Source: Stomoxys calcitrans
Taxonomy: Eukaryota > Arthropoda > Insecta > Diptera > Muscidae
NCBI RefSeq assembly: GCF_963082655.1
Contig: NC_081552.1
Span: 2,542,001-2,606,000 of the forward strand
Direction: 5' to 3'
Length of the DNA: 64,000 nt
A program made the translations under genes and the position numbers. The notes beneath the pieces were generated by a model. That model was not told the DNA's origin and made no database searches. It worked only from the letters and a program-made list of their open reading frames with translations. Shown in pieces: positions 11,820-23,520 of this stretch. How positions within the stretch are numbered: the first letter of the stretch is position 1; each line of letters begins with the position of its first letter.

Positions 11820-12270
11820 TTGTTTAAAATTTTGGCATGTAGTGTTCTGCTACGACTTCCAACCACTGTTGTACATATGGCTGGCATCGATTTATTGCTT
11901 AATTTAGCTCCCACAAAAATTGGGCCTACCGATTTAACTTTTTGAGCATCTAGCAAGGGTGTTGAAAACTTCTATGTGCTGATACGATTCATAACTTCGT
12001 ATAGTTTCTATATGAATTGAATACCACATTCGAGAATCTGCAGTGCGCGATTCTTTACCGATTTTTTTGTGCCACATAAGGCATGAACTGTGCTCTTCCA
12101 TACTGTGTATATAACAGGTCTTCCGATTGCTTTCTTATGCGCCTGAAAACACAACATTTGCCTAATTTTGCATGTGGTGGTCTGATTTGATCTATAAGCG
12201 GATATAGCTGCCACTGAAACCAATCTCTCGATTTGACTCCTCTAGCAAGAGAAGCGCACAATTCTGAGCC
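11820..12270. mobile_element. Very worn DINE-1-like interior
   Basis: Scattered matches to the 153-bp unit: CTACGACTTCCAACCACTGTTG near 11850, AAAACACAACATTTGCCTAATTTTGC near 12146, and GATATAGCTGCCACTGAAACC near 12195 followed by CGATTTGACTCCTCTAG. No terminal hairpins remain. This is a much older copy than those at 45-58 kb. Confidence 0.55.
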
Positions 12271-13169
12271 TATTCCGTTGAATTCCTTAGCATTTCCAAT
12301 GTTGCATTTTTTTCCTTTGCCCTAAATTGAAGCATTTTTTGTTTACCCAAAATAATGCCTTTGGCTTCACAAAAGATTATGTTCACAGTTATTTCCACTT
12401 ATCTTTAACAAAAATCGAAAAAATTCAGTTGTATTGTTGCAATTTGACTTTAATATGCATTATCTTGCATTTTGACATTATCAATTTAAGAGCTTACATG
12501 CATGGAATGCTATTACATTTTGAGTAGCTGCTTTTGGTAAGCTTTTGTATTCCACTTGCACAGCAGCATTGTTGCATTCCCCAGGTTTCTGCGTTCTGTT
12601 TTCCCATTTCGACATTCGGTCGTTCTATTATTTTTTACGTTTATGCTAAATTGCGTACTTATGTGCATATTAAACTAAATTTTATTGTGGCCTTTCTGAA
12701 GTTGTTCCCATTTTCCTTTTGAATTTTGGTTTGAATGCATTTCTGGGGCCAACCCAAAGCAACGCGGGCGAATGTGTGTGTGTGTGGATGAGCATGGAAA
12801 CCGAAAAGTGGTTAGAACAAACGTTCCGAGAAACGTTTATTTTTACAACATGCCACATGTGTATGCACGTGTGCAACATGTAGCAAAGATAAACACAAAA
12901 TTGCAAAAATTTTGTGGAAACATTTTTATATGCGAACGAATATATGGACACGAACCTAATACCATAGAGACACCCACTTATATAATACTCACCCACACAA
13001 GAGTACAATAGAGAGGGTCGTATGGAAAAAAATTATCGCACGAGACATTTTAGTGGCATGAATTAGACAACAGAATGTAACCATTTGCTTTTGCAACGCA
13101 TTTACATTTTTGTTGCCTTTGCCACCCCATCCCCACAACACCACCCAAATAGTAAGTATTTTCTAATTA
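12271..13169. other. Unique sequence, no gene seen
   Basis: AT-rich with GTGTGTGTGTG near 12774-12786. The opposite-strand open frames here (12682-13008 and 12772-13011) mirror one another and show no domain. Not supported as genes. Confidence 0.5.
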
Positions 13170-13720
13170 TTGCAAAATGTGGCTCAAATAAGAGGGTTTT
13201 TAAGGTGGAACACGAATCCGATATATATTTTCAAGGCCAACTCACTGAGAGGCCGCTCTTTCCCCAAGCCAGTCATGTTTGCCGACTATGGAAATATGAG
13301 GCTCAAATTAAAGGTATGTGGGAGTAGACCACGTATTTGATATCAACATTAAGGGCCAACTGTCTAGCTGATGTCCCACCACCATAGCAACCCCTAAATA
13401 GGACGTATTTACTCACCAAGACAATTTGGGTCTTAAAGAGAGTGGAACTAAATACCCAACCAATACCCCAAACCGGACATATTTGCTGACCTTTGCAATA
13501 AGGAGTTTAAATGAGATTAGATAACGAATTTGATATCCAGTTTTGAGGCCAATGGCAATATGGGGTTCAAATAAATCATACCTAAGACGATCTAGCCATG
13601 TCACTCCGTCTGTCCGTCTATCTGTTGAAATCACGCTACAGTCAGGATATCGATCTGAAACTTTACACACTTTTGATTTTGGTTGGTGCTTTTCGGTAAG
13701 GAGGAGGGTGGGACCACTTT
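13170..13720. mobile_element. DINE-like element of another family (GAGGCTCAAATTAAAGG units)
   Basis: Units contain CTCAAATTAAAGGTATGTGGG, ATTTGATATC and GGGCCAACTG (near 13290, 13430 and 13515). They are followed by the conserved GTCY core (CGATCTAGCCATGTCACTCC, then GTCTGTCCGTCTATCTG near 13609-13625). The units match the complement of the repeats at 28531-29460, so both belong to one family. Confidence 0.6.
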
Positions 13721-13899
13721 CCGATACCAAAAGACATGCACTGCACTGCTCTCGTCATATGCTCTTTCTATGAATTGTGTTGAATGTTGTTGTTTTGAAA
13801 TGAAGTGCGAATGGATTCAAAGGCAATAAAAAGACGTTCAAATCGTTCTCTGATAGATATATAATTTAAGAGTCAGTGAAATCAACTTGTCGGTCGGCG

Positions 13900-14620
13900 A
13901 AAATACATTAGGGAGGATTGATTTTTTTAATCGTTTAGCAACAACGTTGTCTATATAATGTTCCAAACAAATTCTCTAAACCGCGCTTCTAGACTTGAAA
14001 AAAGATATTATTTTGAGTATTTATTTTTTGCAATCAAGGTACAGGTCGCATTTGTTATGCAATCATAACGAAATTTGCAAATATCACTTTTTAGCCTAAA
14101 ATCGGTTCAGGTCTAGATAGAGCTTTCATACCAACCAATTCGTGAGGTAACACGTTTCACAAACTTGGTTTCCAATAAATTGGGTGTGACATTCGCTGTG
14201 TAGCTTGTGGCGCCGTCCTGTTGGTACCACATGCCCTCCAAGTCCATATCATCCAATTGGGGTAAAAAATACTGTGTTATCATTGAACTGCCTTCACAGT
14301 AACGTGCCGGTCTTGATCATCATGATCATCAAGAAGTACGGCCCAACGACGCCATCGGCCAATAAACCACACCAAACCGTTATTTTTCCGGGATGCAATG
14401 ATGACTCATGGAGTACGTGTAGATTGCTGTCGGACCAAAAACGCATGTTTTGCTTTTGGACGAAGCCATTCAACCAGAAATGAGCCTCATCGAAGAGGCT
14501 CATTTCCTCACGAAGATGATTTTTCGATGAAAACGATGAGGCGACTGACTTTGAACTTCGGAAGTAAATTTGAATAATTTCGACTCGTTGTTGGCCTATA
14601 TCTTTTCATCATGAAATGGC
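13900..14620 (-). pseudogene. Tc1/mariner transposase remnant, second family
   Basis: On the minus strand it begins with ATG at 14609 (MKRY...), lacks most of the DNA-binding region, and picks up at 14503 with FDEAHFWLNGFVQKQNMRFW (first catalytic Asp), HPGKITVWCGLLADGVVGPY, then after a frame shift near 14320 continues ITQYFLPQLDDMDLEGMWY and QQDGATSYTANVT (second catalytic Asp, near 14200-14225). The third acidic motif is not found. Sequence to about 13905 may be its 3' flank with a worn end (GATTTTTTTAATCG). A related scrap lies at 25203-25363. Confidence 0.8.
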
Positions 14621-14828
14621 AAAGTTAAATGAAGAGAAATGTTAAAAAGAGGTTGAAAATATGGCGTCGTTTTAAGTCACTCAGGGATAGCGGCGGTAGA
14701 GGTATCCATTAGGCTGATGATCTGCGTCTGTTGATGATCTGCGTCTGTTTCCTATATATAGCCCGGGAGTAGGCTTATAATGGACTCCCTAGACCCAACA
14801 GCTGCGGTAGTGCTATGAGGCCGAAGCA

Positions 14829-15790
14829 TGTTGTCTGCTACTGAAACCTCGACTGGTGACGAAGACACCTGGTTCGAGTCTAAAGGCCAAGGCCAAACCT
14901 ATTCCTTCTTCGCATGCCTATAATTTGCCTAGGCTATCGGCCTTCCCCGACAAACCAAAACGCTCTTTAAGAGGTTGGAATAATAGAAGACGCATCGCTC
15001 TCAGGTTTGTGGAGAGGCTTGGTGCGAATGATCCTAAGACTCTCACTGATAGGGAGAGAGATTCCCTAAATTGGGCTCGGGAATTCGCTGCACAAGCTAC
15101 ACCAAAGACTACACGTCTAGATTCAAAAACTGCACCAGTCAGCCAAAAGGCTGCGGTCACTTGGAGGGCATCTCACGCCTAAAAGAACTAGTGTACTCCG
15201 ATGTACCAGTGTACTCCGATGTCCTTGCGGAATTTCCTGGGTCTCCTCTAGTTTGTGACGATGCAGGTTGGTATCGAGGCCAACACAGACTACTTGCCTT
15301 CGGCGATCAAAGCTCAATTCAAATGTATCGTTGTGCGCTAAAAAAGATTGGTGAGATCTGGCCAGGTGCAGCGCTGGATTTAGTCAAGGAAGGAGACGAC
15401 TCAGTAGTTGTTGCTGAACACTTGCCTTAGGAACTATCGACCACATCGCTAAAGTCTGGCGGATTGTAGAAAACTGAAAATACCCCTGCCACAATCGAGA
15501 CAGGAGGGGATGGCATCGAAACGGGACCTGAAGAGCCCTGTGTGGGTGGGTCACAAAGCGGGGAAGCATGGAACTCAGATAGTACTTCCCCAGCAGCAGT
15601 TAGTGTGGAATCTAAACAGAAATCGTCCACACCTCAAGTGCCCAGTGTCCTGAGGAAGAGTGGTTCCGCAGCTTTCTCACCTGCCCCTGGATGCGTACGG
15701 AAGGTCATCATGACAAGCTCTCACGAATCTTGTGAGGATCAGGAGATCATCCTCACAAGATTCGTTAGAACTGGAGCCAGAATATGAGGC
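14829..15790 (+). pseudogene. LOA LINE ORF1 (gag-like), frame-shifted
   Basis: The likely start is ATG at 14829 (MLSATETSTG, shared with the copy at 29705). Relative to that copy about 50 bp are missing just after this start, which breaks the frame. The next frame (14856-15182) reads KTPGSSLKAKAKPIP and then RFVERLGANDPKTLTDRERD and LNWAREFAAQ. Another block at 15256-15430 has DDAGWYRG, SIQMYRCALKKIGEIWPGAA and AEHLP, resembling the C-terminal ORF1 domain of LOA elements. A short direct duplication (GTGTACTCCGATGT) lies at 15190-15222. No zinc knuckles are visible. Confidence 0.75.
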
Positions 15791-15829
15791 TAGTGGAGTC
15801 AGAAGGCGCGGTTAACACAACAGTGGTGG

Positions 15830-16080
15830 AAGTTCTGGATCCTGACTATGGTCCGGTTTCTACAGATAAATCTCCACCATTGCAAGACCGCTTCGTCGGC
15901 ACTTAAAGTCCTCCTGATGGCTGTAGGATTTGATGTGGTTCTTATCCAGGAACCATGGGTGTGTGGAGGAATGGTAAGTGGACTAAGAATTTCGGGACCC
16001 CAGAGCTGGTTGCTATAAAACAAGGACTGCAGAAAATTCTTCAACAGAGCAAAAGCCACAAGAGCATCACACGATTGGGA
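15830..16080 (+). pseudogene. LOA LINE endonuclease N-terminus, truncated
   Basis: The frame at about 15845-15970 reads VRFLQINLHHCKTASSALK and VVLIQEPWV, the first conserved blocks of the APE-type endonuclease (Asn and the catalytic Glu in QEPW). The remainder of the nuclease, with the GDFNA and SDH motifs, is missing. Sequence passes at about 16020 into the endonuclease-RT linker. The homologous copy at 30740-31298 retains more of this domain. Confidence 0.8.
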
Positions 16081-16087
16081 CATCTAT

Positions 16088-18590
16088 ATGGCTGAGCCAA
16101 GAAAATATAAGGGCGAGCTTAGAAAGGCTCAGAACAAATACTGGGCAGAATTCTGCAGCTCCGTGGAGGATACACCTGAGGCCTCTAGGCTAAGGAAAAT
16201 TCTGTCCTTGAGATCCATTACGGTGGGTTATATCCAGAAGTCAGAGAATGTATGGACAATGTCTAGTGAGAAAACACTACTCGTTGATACACATTTCCCG
16301 GGAAACTCTCCAACGGACAAAGTGGCACCAGAAGAGGTTGTCACTGATATGCATTCGTCGGAGGCCATTAGGGAAATTTTGTCTTAGCCGAAAACCCTTG
16401 AGGCGATAAGAAGTTTCGACTCCTTTAAATCGCCAGGCCCTGATGATGCAATACCGGTCAAATTATAAGCTGAGTCTGATAGACTGGTTCCCTGGCTTTG
16501 GGAGATATACTCTGGTTGTATCAGAATGTCATATAAACCTCTGTGATGGAGGGACTTTTTCATTCCGAATGCAGCAAACCCTACCACACGAAGGAGAAAG
16601 ATTTTCGTCCTATTAGTCTGTCATTCTTTATGCTGAAGACTCTTGAGAGGTTGATAGAGACAAATCTTAGGGCAAAGATCGCCTGTCGCGGCAGCAGCGT
16701 GAATATAGTACAGGCTAATCCACTGAAACAGCCCTTCACGACTTAGTCGGCTGTCAAGGAATATACAATTGTTGCATTTCTTGACATTGAAGGTGCTTTC
16801 AATAATGTAAAACGGACGTCAATCATGAAGGAGTTGGAGTTTCTAGGCATCAACTCTACCGTAAGAAAGTTTATTAATAACTTACTTACTAAAAGATGCA
16901 TTACGGCAGGCTTGGGATCTGTGGATCTAAAGAGATGGGTCAGCAGAGGAACTCCTCAAGAAGGTGTACTCTGTCCTCTACTTTGGAAAATAGCCATTAA
17001 CAATATATTATTGTCACTGGAAGAAAAAGGCGTCACGTTGCAAATGCGGTTAGGGGAAAGTTTCCCAGCACTCTAAGAAATATACTTCAGGAAGCTCTAC
17101 GTGTAACAACAAAGTGGGCTACCGAAAGAAGTCTAGGTATAAATCCGTGCAAGACAGAAGTAGTTCTCTTCAGCACGAGTTACAAGTTGCCTACAGTGGA
17201 ACCTGTCTCATCGGGTGTTTTGCTGGACAGGAAACTAAACTTCAAATCCAATATTTTATAAAGGGCAAGAAAGGCCACTCTTGCCACACCTGCAAGAGAG
17301 CCATAGGCAAAAGTTGGGGATTTAGACCGCATGTCATGCATAATATATGGTGTTGTGGTCTGGTGGACGGCGCTTCAAAAATCCACCTACTGCTCAATTC
17401 TTTACCGCATCCAGAGAATGGCTTATTTGTGCATCACAGCCGCACTGAGGACGACACCATCTGATGCACTGAATTTAATGCTACATCTGGACATTGTGGC
17501 TACCCAAATTGCAGCGACCATAGCCGTGAGGTTAAGAGAGCTTTCTCATTGGCCATGTGGCAGCTACGGACACTGGGTTATCCTTGATACAATATCCGAT
17601 GTTCTAGACAGTGTGTATTACACCCTACCTGAGACGCTTTTTGATAAAAATTTCTGTACCACTATTGCTGATAGGTAACAGAAGTTACATAGACTTCTAT
17701 ACGGATGGATCCAAACTAAACGACCAGGTAGGCTTTGGGGTGTACTCTAAAGATCTAGAACTGGCCATATCGAAGAGGTTACCCGACAGTGCAGTGTGTA
17801 TCAAGGAAAGATCTTTGCAATTAAGGAAGTGGTGGAATGGCTAAGACAAAATGTCATTACGACGATTGGCATAAATATCTTTTCAGACAGCCAGGCAGCC
17901 ATTTAATCCCTGGAGAACGTGTTTTTGAACACAAAAACCGCCCTCGACTGTCGCAGATCTCTCAATGATATGGCTGAACAGTTCAAAATTCACCTGTTCT
18001 GGGTGCCAGGCCACAGAGATATGACAGGGAATTCTAAAGCGGACGAACTTGCGAGACTAGGAACTACCTTACACACTCCAGTGACACTGGAATCTGTGGG
18101 TATGCCTCTAGCGACATTCAGGACCAGACCGGAAGGTCAACGATTGATAGATGGTCACAAAGAGGGGGCTGTGAGCATTCCAAAACTATGTGACCTCTGT
18201 GTTCCACTGCTTTGCCGTCATTGGCTAGAACAGAAGTCTCAGTCATTGTGTCCGTCATGACAGGTCACTGTCTAATCGGAAAACATGCTGACAGACTGAA
18301 GGTTGCCAGCAACGACTTTTGCAGAAGCTGAAGGGACATCGAGGAAGAAGAGATTATAGAACACCTTCTGTGTGTGTGTCCCGCACTAGCAGTTAGAAGG
18401 ACTTGCACTTTAGGTTTTCATTTCTTTGAGAACCTGTCTGATTTAGCGTTTGTGAACATTCGCAAGATATTGGGCTTTTTAAAGGGATCTGGATGGTTCA
18501 ACGGTAGGAACCAAAAGGCATCTTCTTCTTCGGTTCCTGTGGTATCACATTGGACGAAAACGTCTAAGTGAGTCTGATGGCAGACTGCCA
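16088..18590 (+). pseudogene. LOA LINE ORF2 C-terminal part: RT, RNase H, cysteine tail
   Basis: Linker: AQNKYWAEFCSSVEDTPEAS (16088-16387). RT: SFDSFKSPGPDDAIP (near 16420), FLDIEGAFNNV (near 16780), VSRGTPQEGVLCPLLWKIAI (near 16935-17000; canonical QGGVLSP has become QEGVLCP). The YADD segment has been lost by a deletion or frame shift near 17060. Post-RT: VVVWWTALQKSTYCSILYR, ALRTTPSDALNLMLHLDIVA. RNase H: SYIDFYTDGSKL (near 17685), a damaged Glu motif, INIFSDSQAAI (near 17870) with a stop inside, and HLFWVPGHRDMTGNSKADEL (near 17990). Tail: FCRSC.DIEEEETIEHLLC (near 18315-18370). At least six frame shifts or stops. Confidence 0.85.
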
Positions 18591-18610
18591 CTTAAACCTA
18601 ACCTTGCTGT

Positions 18611-19520
18611 TCCTATGGGTCTACTTTTGTAGCGTCCCCGAAAAAAAATCCTGCATATAGACAGACACTTGCTTAAATAATAATAGTGTTTTTTTTTCAT
18701 ACTTCTTGTTTGGTCATACAATCCGACCCCTGCTTATGTTCCTTTATGTGTGTACGTGCATGTTGGCTGCCCTACTCATCGTTGGACTAGCAACAACTAC
18801 AATGGGCCATAAACGTTCCCTTTTGCTTTTTTTCTCTCTGCATGTTGAACGTGGCCACACATTCACCTGTTGTAGTTTGAAATTATGATTTTAGGGTGTT
18901 TCTTCACAAACTACAGCAAAAAAAAAAAATGCAGGAACTTTCAATATTTCCAAAGCCATTAAATGTCACATACGAACACACAACTACATGGAACAATGGT
19001 ACAGGGAAAGGACATAACATTCCAATAAAAATATATTAGTTGCCATAAAATTTTCTGCGAGATCAATTTGTCAGATCTGTGTTAGAGTGCTTGTTTGCTT
19101 CAAACAAATTGGGCTTTTTTTGAGACTATCATTGGACTTTCATTTGGAATGAGAATAAACGCAAGAACAAAACTAAATTTATGTAAAATATACACATATA
19201 TAAATATTGAAAATGTTACAAATTTTGTAAGGTAACGTTTTACTCTAGGTAGCAAGTTGAGTAATTGAAGCTTGCTAAAAAACTAATAATTTTTTATTTA
19301 TGAACTTGGGTAGTTAATGAAAAGGAGTTCAGTTGTTGATGACATTTCAGCAATTCACGACCAGGGATTCGGACCTTTAAAAAAAAAATTTTTTCGGTTA
19401 ACGAACTTGTTATATTGGCGAATTGGAACAAAAATAACTTTAGAGTTAACTTTCGTAAAATCGTTATCGAAAACATATAAGCGAACCGATTTCTACCTAT
19501 TTTAAATGGTTTCGTCTTTA
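18611..19520. other. Unique AT-rich sequence, no gene seen
   Basis: Nothing recognised. Poly-A and poly-T runs at about 18918 and 19378-19392. Confidence 0.5.
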
Positions 19521-19655
19521 AGTCAAAACACGAGCTAAGTTCGGTCGGGCCGAATCTTGTATATCATCTCCAATTGACCGCATTTGTCAAGTTCTTTGCA
19601 CAGTTTCTCTTTATAGGCAGAAACTAAAAAGGATCAAGCAACCAACTCCATGAAT
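19521..19655 (-). mobile_element. DINE-1-like A palindrome end only
   Basis: AACACGAGCTAAGTTCGG, then the terminal palindrome with GGGCCGAATCTTGTATA and CATTTGTCAAGTTCTTT. It stops after about 135 bp where a + strand TATA end begins. Confidence 0.7.
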
Positions 19656-20460
19656 TTGTATACCCACCTCTCTATGATAAGGCGTAGTCATTCTGTTTGC
19701 AACACATCGAAATACCCTTTTCTGACCTCACAAAGCAGATATGTAAATTCTGGATCATAGTAAAATTCGAAGAATTCCGTATGTCTGTCCGTCTGTTGTT
19801 AACTCGCTATGTCAATCAAAAATTGAGATAAAGTTTGGCACAGATTTGTATTTTGTCTATACCTTGGTTACGTTTTTGAATGAGCAAAATCGATCTCCTG
19901 GTTCAGTGTCGTAAGCACAAAAATACCGCTTTTATTGTCCGATTTTGCTGAAATTTGAAACCGCGAGTTGTACGAGGTCCCCCGATAACTGAACGGAATA
20001 TGGCCTATATCGGGCCATAATTAGATATAGCTGCCCGATCTAAGCCCATAACAAGTGCTTTAACCACCCATTTCTATTTAAATTTAGAACAGTGAGTTTT
20101 ATTTGGCCTATATACGTAAGGAACGAGTCCCAGATCGGACTGTTTATGGATATAGTTGGCTATTAAGCGCCTTAAGACCCTATTAAGGGCCTTAAGTCCA
20201 TTTATTACCAGCTTTCGATAAAATTTGCAACAATTAATTTTTTTATGACCATTGACATTCAAACTGAATATGGTCCAGGTCGGTACATGTAAGGATATAG
20301 TTGTTTCAAACGATTTGTTGAATTAGGGTTGTAAGCCCATAAAAGTCCCATTTATTACGCAATTTCGCTGAAATTTCAGGCTGTGATTTGGACTAGGTCT
20401 TTTGTTGCCCGAACTGAACATGGCCCAAATCGAACTATATTTAGATAAAGCTGTCATTAG
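19656..20460 (+). mobile_element. DINE-1-like D element without palindrome end
   Basis: TATACCCACCTCTCTATGAT opens it (TATA end), followed by GTCATTCTGTTTGCAACAC, TATGTCTGTCCGTCTGTTG (19780-19798) and D-type units with AGATATAGCTGCCCGATC and GCTGAAATTTGAAAC. It is cut near 20460. Confidence 0.7.
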
Positions 20461-20573
20461 GGACGTAGCCAGGATTTTATTATGGGGGGGTCCACCCCTC
20501 ATTTTTTCAAAATCGAAAATGGCCAAAATACTTGTTACTGGGAAATTGGTAAAGATACCTCAATTTTTATTTT
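20461..20573. repeat. Short repeat fragment (GGGACGTAGCCAGGATT)
   Basis: The motif GGGACGTAGCCAGGATT also occurs at about 59669-59685 inside another DINE, so this is a piece of a dispersed repeat. G and C runs (GGGGGGG TCCACCCC) form a short hairpin near 20484-20500. Confidence 0.5.
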
Positions 20574-21252
20574 TATACCCTCCACCATAGGATGGGGGTA
20601 TACTAATTTCGTCATTCTATTTGTAACAGCTCGAAATATGCGTCTAGACCCCAAAAAGTATAGACTTTCTTGATCGTCATGTCATTTTAAGTCGATCTAG
20701 CCATGTCCGTCCGTCTGTCTGTCGAAAGCAAGCTAATTTTCGAAGGAATAAAGCTAGCCGCTTGAAATTTTGCACAAATACTTTTTATTAGTGTAGGTCG
20801 GTTGGTAGTGCAAATAGGCTAAATCGGTCCATGTTTTGATATAGCTGCGCCCTCTAGAGGCTCTTGACTTCTTGATCCTCTAGAGGGCGCAATTTTGTAC
20901 AACGGTTACTCACATGACCTTCAATATACGTGTCTAAAATGATCTAAATCGATCAATAGCATGATACGGCTCCCATATAAACCGATCTCCCGATGTTGCT
21001 TCTTGAGCCCCTACAAGGCGCAATTCTTATCCGAATGAACTGAAATATTACACAATGACTTCTACGATGTTCAGCATTTATTTATGTTTCGAATCGGACT
21101 ATAACTTGATATAGCTCCGGTAGCATAACAGTTCTTATTCAATATTCTTTGTTTGTCTCAAAAGAGATACCGCGCATAGAACTCGACAAATGCGATCAAT
21201 GGTGTAGTGTATATAAGATTCGGCCCTGCCGAACTTAGCACGCTCATACTTG
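20574..21252 (+). mobile_element. DINE-1-like A element, both ends present
   Basis: TATACCCTCCACC-ATA-GGATGGGGGTAT hairpin at the left, AGTCGATCTAGCCATGTCCG with CCGTCCGTCTGTCTGTCG near 20707-20725, then two or three shortened units, and at the right CATAGAACTCGACAAATGCG, TTCGGCCCTGCCGAAC (palindrome with one mismatch) and ending ACTTGTT. It directly follows the fragment at 20461-20573. Confidence 0.85.
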
Positions 21253-21289
21253 TTGCTGTTCTATGTGCCCAGGTTACCCAAGATAATAG

Positions 21290-21640
21290 CTGCCTTAGAA
21301 AAATTCTAGCTCAAATTAGGAAAGAGGTATCGTAATGAAATTAAGATAAATACTGTCAAGGTGTAACTGTATCGCAATTTTAAGATCTTTGGCTCAATCC
21401 GTAAATAAAGTTAAATTTTTTATGTTTTAGTACCTAAATGTACACATATCAAAACAATCTTCTATTGTAGTTATCCATTGGATACTGTCAAGATGTACCT
21501 GTATCCCTAATTTCGCAGATGTAGCTCAGTCTGTGAATAAAGTACCACTTTGTACGCTTTAGTACCAATAAACTTCAACACAATCTTTTAATCGTCCGGT
21601 ACATACTGCCAAGATGTGCCTGTATCCCAAATTTCATATA
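21290..21640. repeat. GTACC-rich repeat family, left part
   Basis: Units of about 120-130 bp with GTCAAGATGTACCTGTATCC, GCTCAGTCTGTGAATAAAGT and TTTAGTACC occur near 21355, 21485 and 21608. The third unit is split by the mariner element at 21641. A non-coding dispersed repeat; identity not known to me. Confidence 0.65.
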
Positions 21641-22559
21641 TTGGGTTGCCCAAAAAGTAATTGCGGATTTTTTAAAAGAAAGTAAATACATGTTTAATAA
21701 AACTTTGAATGAACTTTAATCAAATATATAATTGCCATTTTGTTCGATAACCTTTTGCCATCTTCCTGGCAAATTTAGTATTCCACGCTCATAGAACTTC
21801 TGGCCTGTATCTGCAAAAAACTGAACCAAGTTCGATTTTATAGCCTCATCATTGCCGATTTTATAGCCTCATCATTTAAGGAGTTCTGCAAAGATCAAAA
21901 TAAATGGTAGTCTGATGGTGCAAGGTCAGGGCTATATGGTGGATGCATCAAAAGTTCCCAGCCAAGCTCACTCAGTTTTTGGCGAGTGACCAAAGATGTG
22001 TGCGATCTAGCGTTGTCCTGGTGGAATATGACACCTTTACGATTGACCAATTCTGGTCGCTTCTCCTTGATGGCTGTATTCAATTTGTCCAATTGTTGAC
22101 AGTAAATATCCGAATTAATCGTTTGGTTCCTTGGAAGCAGCTCAAAATATACCACATCCTTCCAATCCCACCAAACAGACAGCATAACCTTCTTTTGGTG
22201 GATATCAGCCTTTGAAGTGGTTTGACCTGGTTCATCATGCTTGGACCATGATCGTTTTCGACTAACGTTGTTGTAAACAATCCTTTTTTCATCTCCAGTT
22301 ATGATTCGTTTTAAAAACGGATCGAATTCAGTTTGTTAAATGGATTTCTTTCAATACATGTGGTACCCAAATATCAAGCTCTTTCACCAGTCCAAGACTT
22401 TTTATGTGATAATGAACGGTTGATTTTGGTATATTTACCGTCTCTCCTATCTCACGCTCAGTTACATGACGATCCAATTCGATTAATGCTTTGATTTGGT
22501 CATCATCAACTTCATTTGGCCGACCTGAAAAATCCGCAATTATTTTTTGGGCAACCTAA
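21641..22559 (-). mobile_element. mariner element (919 bp), 5'-deleted, clean ends
   Basis: Ends TTGGGTTGCCCAAAAAGT and its near complement (GGCAACCTAA at 22550-22559), flanked by TA at 21639-21640 and 22560-22561. The interior holds a mariner transposase on the minus strand. The 5' UTR and first ~40-60 codons are missing, so sequence goes from the right end straight into the helix-turn-helix region. The TIR resembles the cecropia/Hsmar1 type. Removing it rejoins a repeat unit of the host family (AATTTCATA then TGTAGTTCAGTC). Confidence 0.9.
21770..22530 (-). pseudogene. mariner transposase (DD34D), damaged
   Basis: In minus-strand order: a helix-turn-helix block DDDQIKALIELDRHVTEREI and STVHYHIKSLGLVKEL (near 22515-22400); the first catalytic Asp in ITGDEKRIVYNNV (near 22300); SVWWDWKDVVYFELL; the second Asp in FHQDNARSH (about 22020); and the third in HPPYSPDLAPSDYHLF (ends 21895). 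In the frame 22185-21895 the second and third Asp are residues 57 and 92, giving exactly 34 residues between them, the mariner signature. The damage is the missing N-terminus, a frame shift near 22325 and a 23-bp duplication (GATTTTATAGCCTCATCATT at 21834 and 21857) after the third Asp. Not active. Confidence 0.9.
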
Positions 22560-23520
22560 TATGTAGTTCAGTCTATAAAGAAAGTACTAAATAGTACCAA
22601 TTGCAGCACTTAGGTACTTTTAATTGCACTCCTGAGACGATTCCAAGCTTTCATATTTGGTACAACTCATCATATCAACTCATCTCATCAAGAAATCTAT
22701 AAATTTTAACAATTTTTCTTTAAATGTTACCTTTCTCCGTTCACTGTAAAGGTAAATGAGCTATTTCGTACTTTTTGGTACCAAAATGTATGATTTGTTA
22801 AAAACAACTTAGTCAGCCAACATATATTTTTTAGTAAAATCTACATGCTAATTTTCAGAGCTCAAGTTTAATCCATAAAGAAAGTATGAGATAGTACCAA
22901 ATACGGTACTAAGCGCAGATTTCTTCCGTTTCCATTATTTTTTTTCATATTTCGTGTTTACACTCCCTTTATTTCGTAGCAACAATCAAAGATACGAACT
23001 TTTTTGGTACTTTTTTGTTTCTAAATGTCCAAAAACTCTTTTGGTATCCCAATTTAGCTTCCCATAGAGTACCCAAAATTCCAAAATTCAAAGTTCTAGC
23101 TCAACTAACAAACAAGTTACCAAAAAGTACCAATTGCGGTACTAAACGTACCATTTTCCCACTTCCGGTACTATTTTGGGAAATTTATAGCCAAATCTTG
23201 TTTTTTCGAGACGTTCTTTAATTTGAGCCCAAAATCATAATTCTCCCCATCCCATCCATTCGCGCCGTGTAAAAAGTCACCACTTCGTACTATTAGTACC
23301 TAAACGTACGAATATCACAAACCCTGTGTTATTGCGTGCCTTCGACCCAAGACCCACATTTGTGTCAAATTTCATGGCTATAGCTTTAGCCGCTTGGGCT
23401 GGGCGTTAATCATTCAATCAGTCAGTCAGCCAATCAGTTAATTAAAACGTGTCTATTTTATACAAAGAGATAAAATTTCATCAAAATCAGACAACGGAAC
23501 CGAGGATCAGGGGTATTTGT
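22560..23520. repeat. GTACC-rich repeat family, right part with CAGT end
   Basis: It continues the units after the mariner (TGTAGTTCAGTCTATAAAGA, AGTACCAATTGCAGCACTTAG, and again near 22860-22920 and 23095-23160). The right end reads GGCTATAGCTTTAGCCGC, GGGCTGGGCGTTAATC and a (CAGT)n-like tract at about 23412-23435. Short palindromes of the GTACC/GGTAC type recur. Non-coding. Confidence 0.6.

Larger units (their letters stand above)
14640..18610 (+). mobile_element. LOA-clade LINE, nearly full length but broken
   Basis: The order is ORF1, APE endonuclease start, RT, RNase H, C-terminal cysteine region and a 3' UTR ending GCCACTTAAACCTAACCTT near 18606. RNase H in a LINE with this RT wording fits the LOA (Bilbo/Lian) clade; the I clade is the alternative. 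Stops, frame shifts and a large deletion between endonuclease and RT make it inactive. Two further copies lie at 29570-31298 and 32216-33245. Confidence 0.85.

Noticed and set aside
12682..13011. Opposed open frames of 79 and 108 codons
   Set aside because: Mirror frames over GTGTGT-rich DNA; no domain or splice evidence.
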